Of a stretch of DNA of 27,403 nucleotides, positions 1 to 8,096 are shown piece after piece. Every line of letters starts with the position of its first letter. Positions within the stretch are counted from its first letter, which is position 1. A program made the position numbers and the translations under genes. The DNA comes from a virus: IMG/VR virus record IMGVR_UViG_3300030106_003574, positions 10,717 to 38,119 of that record, one strand, 5' to 3'. The notes under the pieces were generated by a model. It was not told the DNA's origin and did not search any database. It saw only the letters and a list, made by a program, of their open reading frames with translations.

Positions 1-497
1 CGAGCCTGTTCACGAGCCACTCCCATATCTAATAGTTTGTTATATGTCTCTATCACATTGTTCTGTGCGGTTCCCCAATGTATCGAGGCTACCACTTGGT
101 CATCAATAAGTCCGTCGCTAGCCTGTTTATTGTCATCGGATTGTTTACGAAACTCTTTAGGTTCATAGAACTCGTCATAAGGGACATACCTACCACTAAT
201 CTCGTTCCAAGCATGGTCTTTGGTGACATGACTTGATGTTGTTTCGATACCAACAACGTGTTTATACCATTGTCTCATCACAAATTCTGGTGCTTTTATA
301 ATTACCTGTATTGTTTGATGTCTGAAAGGACTATGATGTTTGTGTTTAATCAGGAATTTTGATAGTTTCCTATCTTTATCCGTGAATTTGTCTGAACGAC
401 CACCGAATGATACACGAGCCGCATTGACTGGCGTTAGGTCATCACCTAAAGTGTCAACAACCTCGATGTATCCTTTGTCTAATACATCTAATTTCAT
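1..497 (-). CDS. thyX: Flavin-dependent thymidylate synthase ThyX (3' end cut by window)
   Basis: This gene makes dTMP from dUMP using FAD, NADPH and methylene-tetrahydrofolate. Marine phages often carry it to supply thymidine for DNA replication. I translated 165 residues from the ATG at 497-495; the frame stays open to base 1, so the C-terminus is missing. Seen: an early HHSPFRH stretch (ThyX has a conserved H-x-SPFxH here), RQWYKH where the classic RHR motif begins, then AWNEISGRY, which matches the NExSxRY half of the signature, and near the edge VAREQAR, which fits the conserved C-terminal region. Odd: the usual RHRxxSxNE motif is split. KHV replaces RHR, and about 15 extra residues lie before NEISGRY. 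The start is preceded by AAGG in an AT-rich leader. It is the only metabolic gene seen and follows the baseplate genes. The family call is firm; activity is inferred. Confidence 0.9.
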   Translation of the reverse strand, partial: MKLDVLDKGYIEVVDTLGDDLTPVNAARVSFGGRSDKFTDKDRKLSKFLIKHKHHSPFRHQTIQVIIKAPEFVMRQWYKHVVGIETTSSHVTKDHAWNEISGRYVPYDEFYEPKEFRKQSDDNKQASDGLIDDQVVASIHWGTAQNNVIETYNKLLDMGVAREQA

Positions 498-517
498 ATT
501 ATAACCTTAATTTTTAT

Positions 518-525
518 ATAAATAT
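518..525 (-). promoter_or_regulatory. Intergenic ATATTTAT motif upstream of thyX
   Basis: The coding strand reads ATATTTAT, ending 20 bases before the thyX ATG and just after the TAA stop of the upstream gene. It is one of nine exact intergenic copies. Read on the plus strand it is TATAAATATTATT, very close to the T4 late promoter but pointing away from the genes. Its function is inferred only from position and recurrence. Confidence 0.45.
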
Positions 526-527
526 TA

Positions 528-1130
528 TTATCTTTTCAGAAAAGATAATTTTTTTTGTATGTCATCAATCGTGCCTGTGTCGGGTCTCCAATATTCAAGT
601 GGGGTAAGATAATTACTCATTCCTGGCAGTTCTAACTCCAAAGACCTTAATCGTGTGAGATTAACATCTCTGACATTATTTCTCTTACCTGAAATTGTCC
701 ATCTGATATCGTAATATAGATATAAAGAACTCTGATTATTAAAGTCATCCTCAGATATTTCGAATATTTGTGCTTTATCATCATTCCCTTTTTTACAAAA
801 ATATCTTCTTATCGTACCAACATCATAATCATTTTTAGTTGGTAAATTTTTAGATGGTTTAGGATATGGTTCCCTTTCTAAATTAGCTACATCTTGATAC
901 CTGACAAATAAATCTGTCTCCTCAACCTTTTCAATTCGTCTTCGATTCCCAACATCGCTTGGTAGACCTGTCAAATAAACTTTATCCTTATTATTTGTAT
1001 AATAAATCGTGTATCGCTGATTAGCTTGTACAAAACCCTCGGTATCGTAATACCTAAACTCACGGAAGCCTGTTGTATTATTTCCAATCAATCTTTCCGT
1101 ATTTTCAGTAATCTGTTCATACTTACTCAT
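528..1130 (-). CDS. Conserved-type hypothetical protein next to the baseplate hub (200 aa)
   Basis: I do not recognise the family. The protein is charged and rich in Tyr, Asn and Arg, with no signal peptide or membrane segment. Its ATG overlaps the last 8 bases of the hub-like gene, so the two are probably translationally coupled; the leader is a run of A with no good Shine-Dalgarno. Its place at the end of the tail/baseplate run suggests a small baseplate or tail-completion protein. It contains the words YYDIRW and LTPLEYWRPDTGTIDDIQ, the latter close to the C-terminus. It could equally be a non-structural late protein. The coding call is strong because of length, coupling and strand; the function is unknown. 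Confidence 0.75.
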   Translation of the reverse strand: MSKYEQITENTERLIGNNTTGFREFRYYDTEGFVQANQRYTIYYTNNKDKVYLTGLPSDVGNRRRIEKVEETDLFVRYQDVANLEREPYPKPSKNLPTKNDYDVGTIRRYFCKKGNDDKAQIFEISEDDFNNQSSLYLYYDIRWTISGKRNNVRDVNLTRLRSLELELPGMSNYLTPLEYWRPDTGTIDDIQKKLSFLKR

Positions 1131-4011
1131 TTTTTTCTGCCTCTTGTTCTGCTTTTATTTGGTCTGCTAACTGATTGACCTTTTCTTGTACCGTTGTTTG
1201 TTTTCCCTTTTTATTATTCCAAGCTTTATTCGCGTCCTCAACTTCTTTGTTTATCTTTTTCTTTAACTCAGTTGCAGTTGAGGCTTTTTGTGCTTTATTA
1301 AATTGCTCGAGCACATCAGCTTTCTCCACCTCTTGAATCTCGGTCTTATAGATGTTCTTAAAAGTAGTTCTCATCTTTCCACCTATCGTTGTCGTCCATT
1401 GACTAGAATCGACGGTGTGATTTACCGAGAATATCTGAAATAAAGCCTCGTCTTGATACCTTTTTGGTAGGTAAGTAGAGTGAAAAGATTGAAAAGGAAG
1501 TATCCCACCGATACCGTCGATTGATAACTCTATTTCGATTGGTAATAATAAGGGTTTGTCCAATTCACTTGTTTTAGTTTTTACCGTTCTTGTTGAATAG
1601 GTTGTATTATAAACTATGCTGTCTATAAATTCTTGTTTCATCCTTCCATTATCATCAAACTTAGCTGAGTATAATTGTTGAAAATCAGATAGTCCACCAA
1701 ATTTTTCTGGCTTGAGTTTTTTATCACCCGCTACAATATCTCTTAGTAATTTTTTTCGAACATCAGGCTCTAAACTACTTAGTAGTGGTGGTGGTAAAGA
1801 ATTATTGATATCCTCATCTAAAAAAGTATTTAAACGACCTGCGCTAGCAGCGTTTATTTCTTTGTCCTTTTCCTCTTTTATTTCTTTACTTCTTTTATCA
1901 ACCAAGTCACGTGTCTTTTCATCTGTAAAATAATCCTTGAGACTTATCTGTAAGTTATCACCTTTATTTCGAAGACCACCTCTATCATATTCTAACTCAG
2001 AATCAACACCATACTTCTCAATGTTTGGATTGTGAAAAACAATCTGTAGATTTTCTAAATCACCACCATCGTTTTGACTTTTACCCATACCACCTGCTCC
2101 TTGTGCTCCCTCATCATTAGCCTCATTCTCAACCGCACCTTGTGTGTCAATTTTTGGTGCGTTAGCACCATACATCACGGATATCGCCACACTATTTGGT
2201 ATTGTGCAACTAACGTTTTGGTCTTTCACTATTGAATCGTGTTGCCAAACTGGAAAAAAGAAGACGCCATTATTGTCTACCCTATTTTCTGCCTTATTGT
2301 AAATACTTCTATTTAAAGGTTGATTTAGGAGTGGTTTCGATGGTTTAGATGGTATCGGTTTTTCAGTCGCAAAACCATCGACAACTCTAATTCTATGTGA
2401 TTGAACCCTATCTGGTTGTAGTTGAAAATTCCAAAAACCTATATCCTCGTTGAGTATACCAAACATCCTTGATAAGGCCTCGTATGTTGATAGAGATTCA
2501 GCTCCAAATCCCTCTTTAACACCGAAAGCCTCTTTAATTACATCCGTGTGTATCAACATATTTCTGAAAACACCTCTATCTGCCCGTGGTTTACTTAAGA
2601 TGGTGTCTGGTATGGTTGCGAAGTCATAATCCTGAGAATTAAACGGACTAAAGTTATTTAAATCGTTTACAATACCCGCTAATTCGGTTAATTTTGCGTC
2701 ATCACCCTTTAAATTTTTTAGTAACGCTTTTAAATCGGCTCTCTCTTGTTCTTCTGCGGTAAAAACATTTGCAAAATCGCTTGAGGACAATGTAAAAAAT
2801 TTACCTGGTAAAATATACTTGAATGGGTTTACTGTTTGAAACTCCTCATGGTCTTTAATTAGGGTTGGTTCGTATCTATCCCCTAAAAAATCATCTACAT
2901 AATTCACCGAACGAATCTGAGACTTTTCAATACCTTTCCCACCAATTACAGTCTCAAACTTTGATAATATATTGTCTTCAAACCAACCCCATCTGACCCA
3001 AACGTTATTTTTTGTTTTCTTACCGTTCTTCTGAATGATAAATGAGTCCTCAACCCAAATATAATTACCAACGTCGTTTACGCCTTCTCTGGCTCTATCA
3101 GCTGTTATTCTTGAACCTGGTCGTCTTACCTGCTCATACAGATACCCATTCAGTAAAAACACAACGTTTTTTAATGTGACATCAGATGGTGTGATATTCT
3201 CGTTATCACTTTCTGTCTTTTTCTTTAAGTCATCAGCGGTCTCACCCTTTTTTACACCCAAGCGAACTGTCATGTTTGTTGCTCCCTTAGCCGGCGTTGG
3301 TTTCTTTAGAAAATCAACCCCAATGCTTGATAACGTGGTGGTGCAATCAAAACCCCCATCCGACCTTGTATTGAATTCGAAGTTCTTAACGATACCGACA
3401 ACCATGTCAATATCACCCTTTGCGTTTTGGATAACCTTTCTATTATTCTGATAAGCTGATTTTCTTATACCACTCGGCCCTATGAAACCTCTAACGTTTT
3501 GTAATCCTTTATTACCATACACCCAACCCCATTCTACACACACGGTCTTACCAACCGATAAGAAATGTGGGGTTAATCTATCAATATCATCAAATGACCA
3601 ACAAGTCCAATTCACAGTTGCTTGTCGTAAAGCTTTGTTACCACCAAGAAATTGTGCATCAAGGGATTTGATACCCGGCATGGGTCTTCTAAATTTATTT
3701 TCTCCAACAGGATTTAACTTTAATAAATCATCTTGAGAAAAATATGGTCTTGGCCCATAAATTTCATCATAACCTGCAGCTGTGTCAGAGCCGTTTACTA
3801 ATTCACCACCCATTAGAATTACGGGTTCGTTGAGGCCGGATGTCATCCTAATAAATGTACTTCGTGTGGCTAATTTATCGAGTGATAAACCATCTTGACC
3901 ACCTATGGTAAGAGTCGAATTTGGGCTATTTCCCTCACGACCTAATATTCTCATTTTTTGAAAAAGTCTAAGTTGAATTTCTCTATCGATTGGTTCTAAA
4001 AATTCGGACAT
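1123..4011 (-). CDS. Large baseplate hub-like structural protein (962 aa)
   Basis: Probably the central hub of the baseplate, which joins tail tube to spike. The evidence is mainly order: tape measure, tube cap, LysM protein, then this gene, as in many contractile tails (compare P2 U-X-D). The C-terminal part (about residues 820-900) contains LPIEIELSIDGIGGILPFQS and later FSVNHTVDSSQWTTTIGGKM, which resembles the closing beta-barrel domain of gpD/gp27-like hubs. The N-terminal part has a conserved-looking FRRPMPGIKSLDAQFLGG and VCVEWGWVYG. A low-complexity stretch (EGAQGAGGMG) lies near residue 635. The last ~60 residues are highly charged and probably coiled coil. It is far longer than T4 gp27 (about 390 aa), so extra domains are inserted. 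Its ATG overlaps the stop of the LysM gene, with a GGAGG-like site inside that gene. No lysozyme domain is visible. The alternative is another large baseplate protein. Confidence 0.6.
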   Translation of the reverse strand: MSEFLEPIDREIQLRLFQKMRILGREGNSPNSTLTIGGQDGLSLDKLATRSTFIRMTSGLNEPVILMGGELVNGSDTAAGYDEIYGPRPYFSQDDLLKLNPVGENKFRRPMPGIKSLDAQFLGGNKALRQATVNWTCWSFDDIDRLTPHFLSVGKTVCVEWGWVYGNKGLQNVRGFIGPSGIRKSAYQNNRKVIQNAKGDIDMVVGIVKNFEFNTRSDGGFDCTTTLSSIGVDFLKKPTPAKGATNMTVRLGVKKGETADDLKKKTESDNENITPSDVTLKNVVFLLNGYLYEQVRRPGSRITADRAREGVNDVGNYIWVEDSFIIQKNGKKTKNNVWVRWGWFEDNILSKFETVIGGKGIEKSQIRSVNYVDDFLGDRYEPTLIKDHEEFQTVNPFKYILPGKFFTLSSSDFANVFTAEEQERADLKALLKNLKGDDAKLTELAGIVNDLNNFSPFNSQDYDFATIPDTILSKPRADRGVFRNMLIHTDVIKEAFGVKEGFGAESLSTYEALSRMFGILNEDIGFWNFQLQPDRVQSHRIRVVDGFATEKPIPSKPSKPLLNQPLNRSIYNKAENRVDNNGVFFFPVWQHDSIVKDQNVSCTIPNSVAISVMYGANAPKIDTQGAVENEANDEGAQGAGGMGKSQNDGGDLENLQIVFHNPNIEKYGVDSELEYDRGGLRNKGDNLQISLKDYFTDEKTRDLVDKRSKEIKEEKDKEINAASAGRLNTFLDEDINNSLPPPLLSSLEPDVRKKLLRDIVAGDKKLKPEKFGGLSDFQQLYSAKFDDNGRMKQEFIDSIVYNTTYSTRTVKTKTSELDKPLLLPIEIELSIDGIGGILPFQSFHSTYLPKRYQDEALFQIFSVNHTVDSSQWTTTIGGKMRTTFKNIYKTEIQEVEKADVLEQFNKAQKASTATELKKKINKEVEDANKAWNNKKGKQTTVQEKVNQLADQIKAEQEAEKNE

Positions 4012-4379
4012 TAGTAACCGCCTCCACCACCAGCGGCTCCTCCTCCTCCACCTGTCGAGCCACCGCTTACAGATGATGTTGAATCATCACTCTCGTTTAT
4101 GTCCTCAAAATCATCGATTATTTTTGTTATATTACCTGGTATCCTAATCAGTTCTCCAGCCTTAAGAGCTATCTTTCCCCTTATACCGTTTGATTTAGCC
4201 AATACCCACCATAGCTTTGTATCGCCATAATATTCATTCGCTAAGGAGTCCAACCTTGAACCCTCTTTAGCTAAAATAAAAGTATCGGAGTCCGATATTG
4301 GTATGCTTGGATAAAAGGTCGTTGAATATACCCGTAGACCCTCTTTAGATTTTTTGACTTTAGTATTCCTATATCTCAT
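4011..4379 (-). CDS. LysM-domain baseplate/tail protein (122 aa)
   Basis: A small tail protein with one LysM domain at about residues 32-83: DTFILAKEGSRLDSLANEYY, then GDTKLWWVLAKSNGI and a closing GELIRIPGN. The 'LAxxYYGDxxLWWVLAxxN' pattern is the form found in phage tail LysM proteins (T4 gp53 in the wedge, P2 gpX). In phages this fold packs against baseplate or hub rather than digesting cell wall. After an acidic linker the protein ends in a Gly-rich tail (residues 106-122) almost without other residues, which is unusual and probably flexible. Its start overlaps the stop of the tube-cap gene (TAATG), and its own stop overlaps the hub start, so three genes are coupled. The purine-rich DNA of the Gly tail also supplies the ribosome site of the hub gene. 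Confidence 0.75.
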   Translation of the reverse strand: MRYRNTKVKKSKEGLRVYSTTFYPSIPISDSDTFILAKEGSRLDSLANEYYGDTKLWWVLAKSNGIRGKIALKAGELIRIPGNITKIIDDFEDINESDDSTSSVSGGSTGGGGGAAGGGGGY

Positions 4380-6334
4380 TATAAGTTACTCAATAAACGT
4401 GATTTCAAATTCCCAGCGAGTTTATTAGGGTCAACCCTATTAGCAGCTTCACTCAATATTGCTCCTCCTAAATTAGATAAAAAGTCTGGCGATTCGACTT
4501 CATAAACCTCTTCACCTATCCACTCAGCTTCATAATGTTTCTGCTTGCTACTCGGTAATCTGTCCCCTATGTATGTAAATGAACAATTAGCTTGTATGTA
4601 TTTTGGTAACTTTGCGAATGTTGTCTCATAAGTGCCTGTATCTTGAACGGTGTAGGTAAGTGAGGAAATATAGCCTGACGTGTTCTTATACATATCACCG
4701 ATTGTTAGCTTAGCGAAAGGTGCTATCATACCAAGACCACCGCCTGCACCAGTTGACTCATAACTTGGATAACAAAGACCAGCCAAGTAATTCATCTTAG
4801 ACCAAAGTGTAATCATTTCCCTATCACTCTGAGGGTAGATGTCGAACGTGAAACTTATCTCACGTTGTGTTCCTTGGTAAACGTAAACACTATCTGGTCT
4901 ACCAACATATCTTTCTGAAGAATACTCAGGTGAAAAAGTATCTGTAATTCCACTTAATAAAGCTCTAAAAACTATCCTTTTTTGATTAACGACATCATAA
5001 AAACTGAAAGGTATAAAATCAATATATTCATATGATGTTCCTTCAAATGAATCCGAACCATAGGGAATAAGGTTGAGTAAGTCAGCACCTCTATTTAAAA
5101 CGGGCTGTCTACCTTGTACAGCGATTAAGGATTTTTTATCAAGAATTCCAGTCCCAAACGAAAAAGCTTTCGCGGCATCGGCAACTTGACTCGCGATTGC
5201 CCCAACCCTCTCTTTTAGACCTGATGTATCTATAAATGATGGTGCACTAATGGAAATATTTATATTAGGTTTTGGTATGTTCGGTAACTTCCTACCTATC
5301 GCCTTTAGTCCCCCACCAACAAATGATGCTGCAGCCTGTGCTATTGGGGATAAAGCCTGTGCACCAAACTTTATGACCCTCCTACCTGCTCTTTGTGCTA
5401 AATCTGTTATTTGAGGAGCAATCGTATCTTTTATTGTGTTAATATAAGGTTCTACAAGTTGTCCTAAATCAGGAGTATTTATATTCAATTTTGTTACGCC
5501 TGGAATGCTAGCTAATGATAAAGAGTTATATTTTTGTAGGTTCTCACTCTCCGCTAATGGGCCGGTTGGAATTGCATCAAACGCCTCATTTTTATATCTA
5601 ACCGCACCTATAAATGGATTTGGGTTTCTACGTTTTAAGGTTTGCTGTTTTGCTAAAAAACCAACCCCCTTTGGTGTTAGTAAGAACTTAGCTGTCCTCG
5701 TGAATGAATTTACCGATGCACCAACGAACTCGTTTGGTGACCTACCTAACACTGCGCCAGCGATATTATCAACGATACCACCAGCGGTATCTAAAAATTG
5801 AAGTATGGTGTTATTTTGTGAAAACCTCTCTAAACCATCGAAACCTAATCTATTATCCACTCTTCTAATCACGAAAGGTTGGTCAAATGAAAATTTTGAA
5901 TTATTTCTCAGTCCTAACTCATCATTATTACTAAGTGCCCTACCATATAGGTTTTGTAAAAAATTATCATCAGTATGTAATTTTAAAAGCTCTGAGTTTC
6001 TATCTATAACATATGGTTTACGTGGGTCAAAATTTATGGGTTTATTACCCCTTGAATCAATTATATTATCATTGAATGTCGATGGGTTAGCCCTTTCACC
6101 CCTAAAATTATTTTTTTGAAATGATTGTAACCCTAACTCTTCCCTAATCGGTTTTGCTTTATTAGCTTGAGAATAGTTGAAAGGTGGTACAAAGTCACCT
6201 TTAGAATCCAAAAATTTATTATTTTTCTTCGCATCCGCGGCACTAGTATTCGGTGATTCCTTTTCGCGGTTCCTATCTGGTTGGTCGAAACTGTTAATCT
6301 GTGATAAATCCGATGTTAATTTAACTAATGCCAT
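4379..6334 (-). CDS. Tail-tube cap / tube initiator baseplate protein (gp48/gp54-like, 651 aa)
   Basis: Likely caps the baseplate and starts tube polymerisation. It directly follows the tape measure, the place of T4 genes 48 and 54. The first ~180 residues are polar and probably disordered, rich in Asn, Asp, Lys and Arg. The middle (about 180-420) is helical or Pro/Ile-rich, with an Ala-rich segment. From about residue 430 it looks like a tail-tube fold: IDFIPFSFYDVV, then YVGRPDSVYVYQGTQREISF and a segment with TFDIYPQSDREMITLWSKMN. That pattern of a receptor-like strand pair followed by tube-type beta strands is typical of tube-initiator proteins. Start: ATG two bases after the tape-measure stop, with CGGAG upstream. 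Length is above T4 gp48 (364) and gp54 (320), so this may combine roles. The function is inferred from fold impression and order. Confidence 0.6.
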   Translation of the reverse strand: MALVKLTSDLSQINSFDQPDRNREKESPNTSAADAKKNNKFLDSKGDFVPPFNYSQANKAKPIREELGLQSFQKNNFRGERANPSTFNDNIIDSRGNKPINFDPRKPYVIDRNSELLKLHTDDNFLQNLYGRALSNNDELGLRNNSKFSFDQPFVIRRVDNRLGFDGLERFSQNNTILQFLDTAGGIVDNIAGAVLGRSPNEFVGASVNSFTRTAKFLLTPKGVGFLAKQQTLKRRNPNPFIGAVRYKNEAFDAIPTGPLAESENLQKYNSLSLASIPGVTKLNINTPDLGQLVEPYINTIKDTIAPQITDLAQRAGRRVIKFGAQALSPIAQAAASFVGGGLKAIGRKLPNIPKPNINISISAPSFIDTSGLKERVGAIASQVADAAKAFSFGTGILDKKSLIAVQGRQPVLNRGADLLNLIPYGSDSFEGTSYEYIDFIPFSFYDVVNQKRIVFRALLSGITDTFSPEYSSERYVGRPDSVYVYQGTQREISFTFDIYPQSDREMITLWSKMNYLAGLCYPSYESTGAGGGLGMIAPFAKLTIGDMYKNTSGYISSLTYTVQDTGTYETTFAKLPKYIQANCSFTYIGDRLPSSKQKHYEAEWIGEEVYEVESPDFLSNLGGAILSEAANRVDPNKLAGNLKSRLLSNL

Positions 6335-6336
6335 TA

Positions 6337-7608
6337 TTACTCCGATACAAATCTTGCTACTGTTTCACTTGCTTTTCCACCTCTTTCAGTATTTTTAACG
6401 ACATCAATTGTCGCCGCCAAAATACCCTTTGAAACCTCCTCTTGGGTCATAGCAGCTTGTGCCACACCCGTCGCACCTGCATTAGCGTTATCCCTTACGA
6501 GTCTTGATAACTCTTGTACACTAACACCAACACTATCCGCTAGGGCTTGTCTTTGTATTCTATTCAATTCATTGAATTCTGCTTCACCACCGACCTGTGT
6601 CACCACCTCTTCAAGAGCACCAGCCAAATCATTATTTAATGCTAATTGTCTAGCCCTATCAAGGTTTATCTCCCTACCCAATAATACCGAGGCCTCTAAT
6701 TGACTCTCAATCGATGATTCAAAGTCTAATAATTTATCAGCTATTCCTGTAACGGTTCTGAATTCTATTCCGAGTTTTCTAGCTTGTATTGCCGCTCTAA
6801 TTAAGTTATCACCACCATCATTTATACTTAACGCCACGGCCTCAGCATTTTCAGCTAATTGTCTAAAGACCGCATCTGGTGCTACACCCTCTAATCTTAT
6901 CGCCGCTGACACCGTGCTTAATTGTGCTAATAGTGTTTCTCTACTTGCTGAGGTTACCGATTCTTGTATCGCTAATAAATCAGCTATCTGTGATGTCGTT
7001 GCTCCTGTCACAAGTTGTGCTCTAGCAAGATTGAATACAAATTTACTTGATGCTTGGTCTATACCACCAAATGTCTCTCTAATAGCATTGAAAGAAGTCT
7101 GTGCATCATCCGCCTCTAAACCAAGAACCTGAAGAGCTTTACCAGTGGCTTCAACCCTTAACCTTATTTTAGCTGCTTCGACAGCGCTTACACCAAGACT
7201 TGTTCTTGTCTCAGCTAGGGCTTTATTAATTTTACTTAATAAGGTTAAAACAAATACCAAAGCTGCTCCGATAGCTATGACTGGATTTGCTGCTAATACT
7301 AAATTAAATGTTTTTGCACCAGCGATAAGCTTTTTAAAACCACCTAATTGTGCGGCCACATTCTTTCTGATTATATTTTGCCCTTGAATCGTCTTTAGTT
7401 GTTGTTTAGCAAAATCATTTGAAACGTTTCTTTTTAAGCTTTCTTTTGCTAACAAGTCTTTGTTTATAACAGCAGCGTCTTTGTAAAGACCAAGTTGTTT
7501 AGATAGTAAATCTCCACTTTCCTCTTGGATATCCTTCATCTCTTCTAGCTCATTTTTTAATTTTTGAGCTATATCTAAACGTTCTTGAGTTACCTTTTCA
7601 ATAGACAT
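6337..7608 (-). CDS. Tail tape measure protein (423 aa)
   Basis: Sets tail length and is ejected with the DNA. Seen: an N-terminal coiled-coil region (residues 1-85, rich in Lys, Glu, Leu), a hydrophobic stretch at about 102-125 (VLAANPVIAIGAALVFVLTL) typical of the membrane-active segment of tape measures, then a long Ala/Leu/Gln/Glu-rich helical body. It sits after the chaperone with frameshift and before the tube cap, the diagnostic place. The start overlaps the stop of the 78-aa gene (TAATG), with AGGAAA upstream. At about 0.15 nm per residue it would predict a tail of roughly 60 nm, short compared with T4 (gp29, 590 aa). No peptidase or lysozyme domain is visible. Confidence 0.8.
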   Translation of the reverse strand: MSIEKVTQERLDIAQKLKNELEEMKDIQEESGDLLSKQLGLYKDAAVINKDLLAKESLKRNVSNDFAKQQLKTIQGQNIIRKNVAAQLGGFKKLIAGAKTFNLVLAANPVIAIGAALVFVLTLLSKINKALAETRTSLGVSAVEAAKIRLRVEATGKALQVLGLEADDAQTSFNAIRETFGGIDQASSKFVFNLARAQLVTGATTSQIADLLAIQESVTSASRETLLAQLSTVSAAIRLEGVAPDAVFRQLAENAEAVALSINDGGDNLIRAAIQARKLGIEFRTVTGIADKLLDFESSIESQLEASVLLGREINLDRARQLALNNDLAGALEEVVTQVGGEAEFNELNRIQRQALADSVGVSVQELSRLVRDNANAGATGVAQAAMTQEEVSKGILAATIDVVKNTERGGKASETVARFVSE

Positions 7609-7844
7609 TAAAGTTTCCTAAGAATTTCTCTTCCCTCATCATCAATATCGATTCCCTTAGCCTTTAAATCCTTTTCAACTTTATCCCTTAATTTAACGAG
7701 GGTAGCGTAGTTCTTAGCAAAGGTCTTATCTTTTTTGGATAATTTTTTGATAGCATCACTTTGTGCTTTTTTTGCGGCATTGGCAAAAATCTTGTCTAAA
7801 AAACTCTCTATGATTTCAGGTTTAAGATTTTTGTATTTAGACAT
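7608..7844 (-). CDS. Small basic helical protein before the tape measure (78 aa)
   Basis: A short, Lys-rich, almost wholly helical protein (EIIESFLDKIFANAAKKA, then a charged helix LVKLRDKVEKDLKAKGIDID). I know no named family. It lies between the chaperone/frameshift extension and the tape measure and is coupled to the latter by a one-base stop/start overlap, so a role in tail assembly is likely. ATG is preceded by CGGAGATTACT, a good ribosome site. It could be an extra chaperone subunit or a remnant of a longer tape measure N-terminus; neither can be decided here. Confidence 0.7.
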   Translation of the reverse strand: MSKYKNLKPEIIESFLDKIFANAAKKAQSDAIKKLSKKDKTFAKNYATLVKLRDKVEKDLKAKGIDIDDEGREILRKL

Positions 7845-7876
7845 AGTAATCTCCGATTAATTAAAACACTTCAATA

Positions 7877-7884
7877 ATAAATAT
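7877..7884 (-). promoter_or_regulatory. Intergenic ATATTTAT motif upstream of the 78-aa gene
   Basis: The coding strand reads TAATATTTAT, where TAA is the stop of the frameshift extension. The motif ends 32 bases before the next ATG. One of nine exact copies. Confidence 0.4.
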
Positions 7885-8096
7885 TACTTTTTACTAAAAG
7901 ATGACCTCATCTTAGAAGTCTCCTTTTTAATCTCCTTAGCCTCTTCTTGATAATACTTATTTAATCTATTGAGATAAAAACTTCTCAGATATACTGGTAG
8001 GTTGTATAATTCACTAAAGGTAAAACCACCTTTTGAATTAATCATAAGTTGGAATATTTGTTCGTGTAGGTCTCGCCTATATGTTGGCGGTAGGCC
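7884..8096 (-). CDS. Frameshift extension of the tail assembly chaperone (gp51-like, 70 aa, no start of its own)
   Basis: An open frame that overlaps the end of the gp26-like gene in the +1 frame. It begins GLPPTYRRDLHEQIFQLM and continues with a segment containing GGFTFSELYNLPVYLRSFYL, ending in a Lys/Ser-rich tail. It resembles the short protein that follows gp26 in marine T4-like phages (annotated gp51 there). No ATG, GTG or TTG start exists in this frame before residue 18: the upstream frame is closed by TGA about 30 bases before the T run. The internal ATG at 8045-8043 has no ribosome site and would discard the conserved N-terminus. The simplest reading is that ribosomes slip at the TTTTTTT run and make a fused long form, as other tail chaperones do just upstream of the tape measure. 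I list residues from the first shifted codon. Confidence 0.7.
   Translation of the reverse strand, partial: GLPPTYRRDLHEQIFQLMINSKGGFTFSELYNLPVYLRSFYLNRLNKYYQEEAKEIKKETSKMRSSFSKK

Noticed and set aside
5257-5264. TATAAATA on the coding strand (also 5476-5483 and 10493-10500) as T4-type late promoters
   Set aside because: All are deep inside coding regions without a gene start nearby, and such strings are expected by chance in AT-rich coding DNA.
7884-8045. Separate small gene starting at the internal ATG 8045-8043
   Set aside because: There is no Shine-Dalgarno, and it would lose the conserved GLPPTYRRDLHEQIF part. Frameshift expression explains the frame better.
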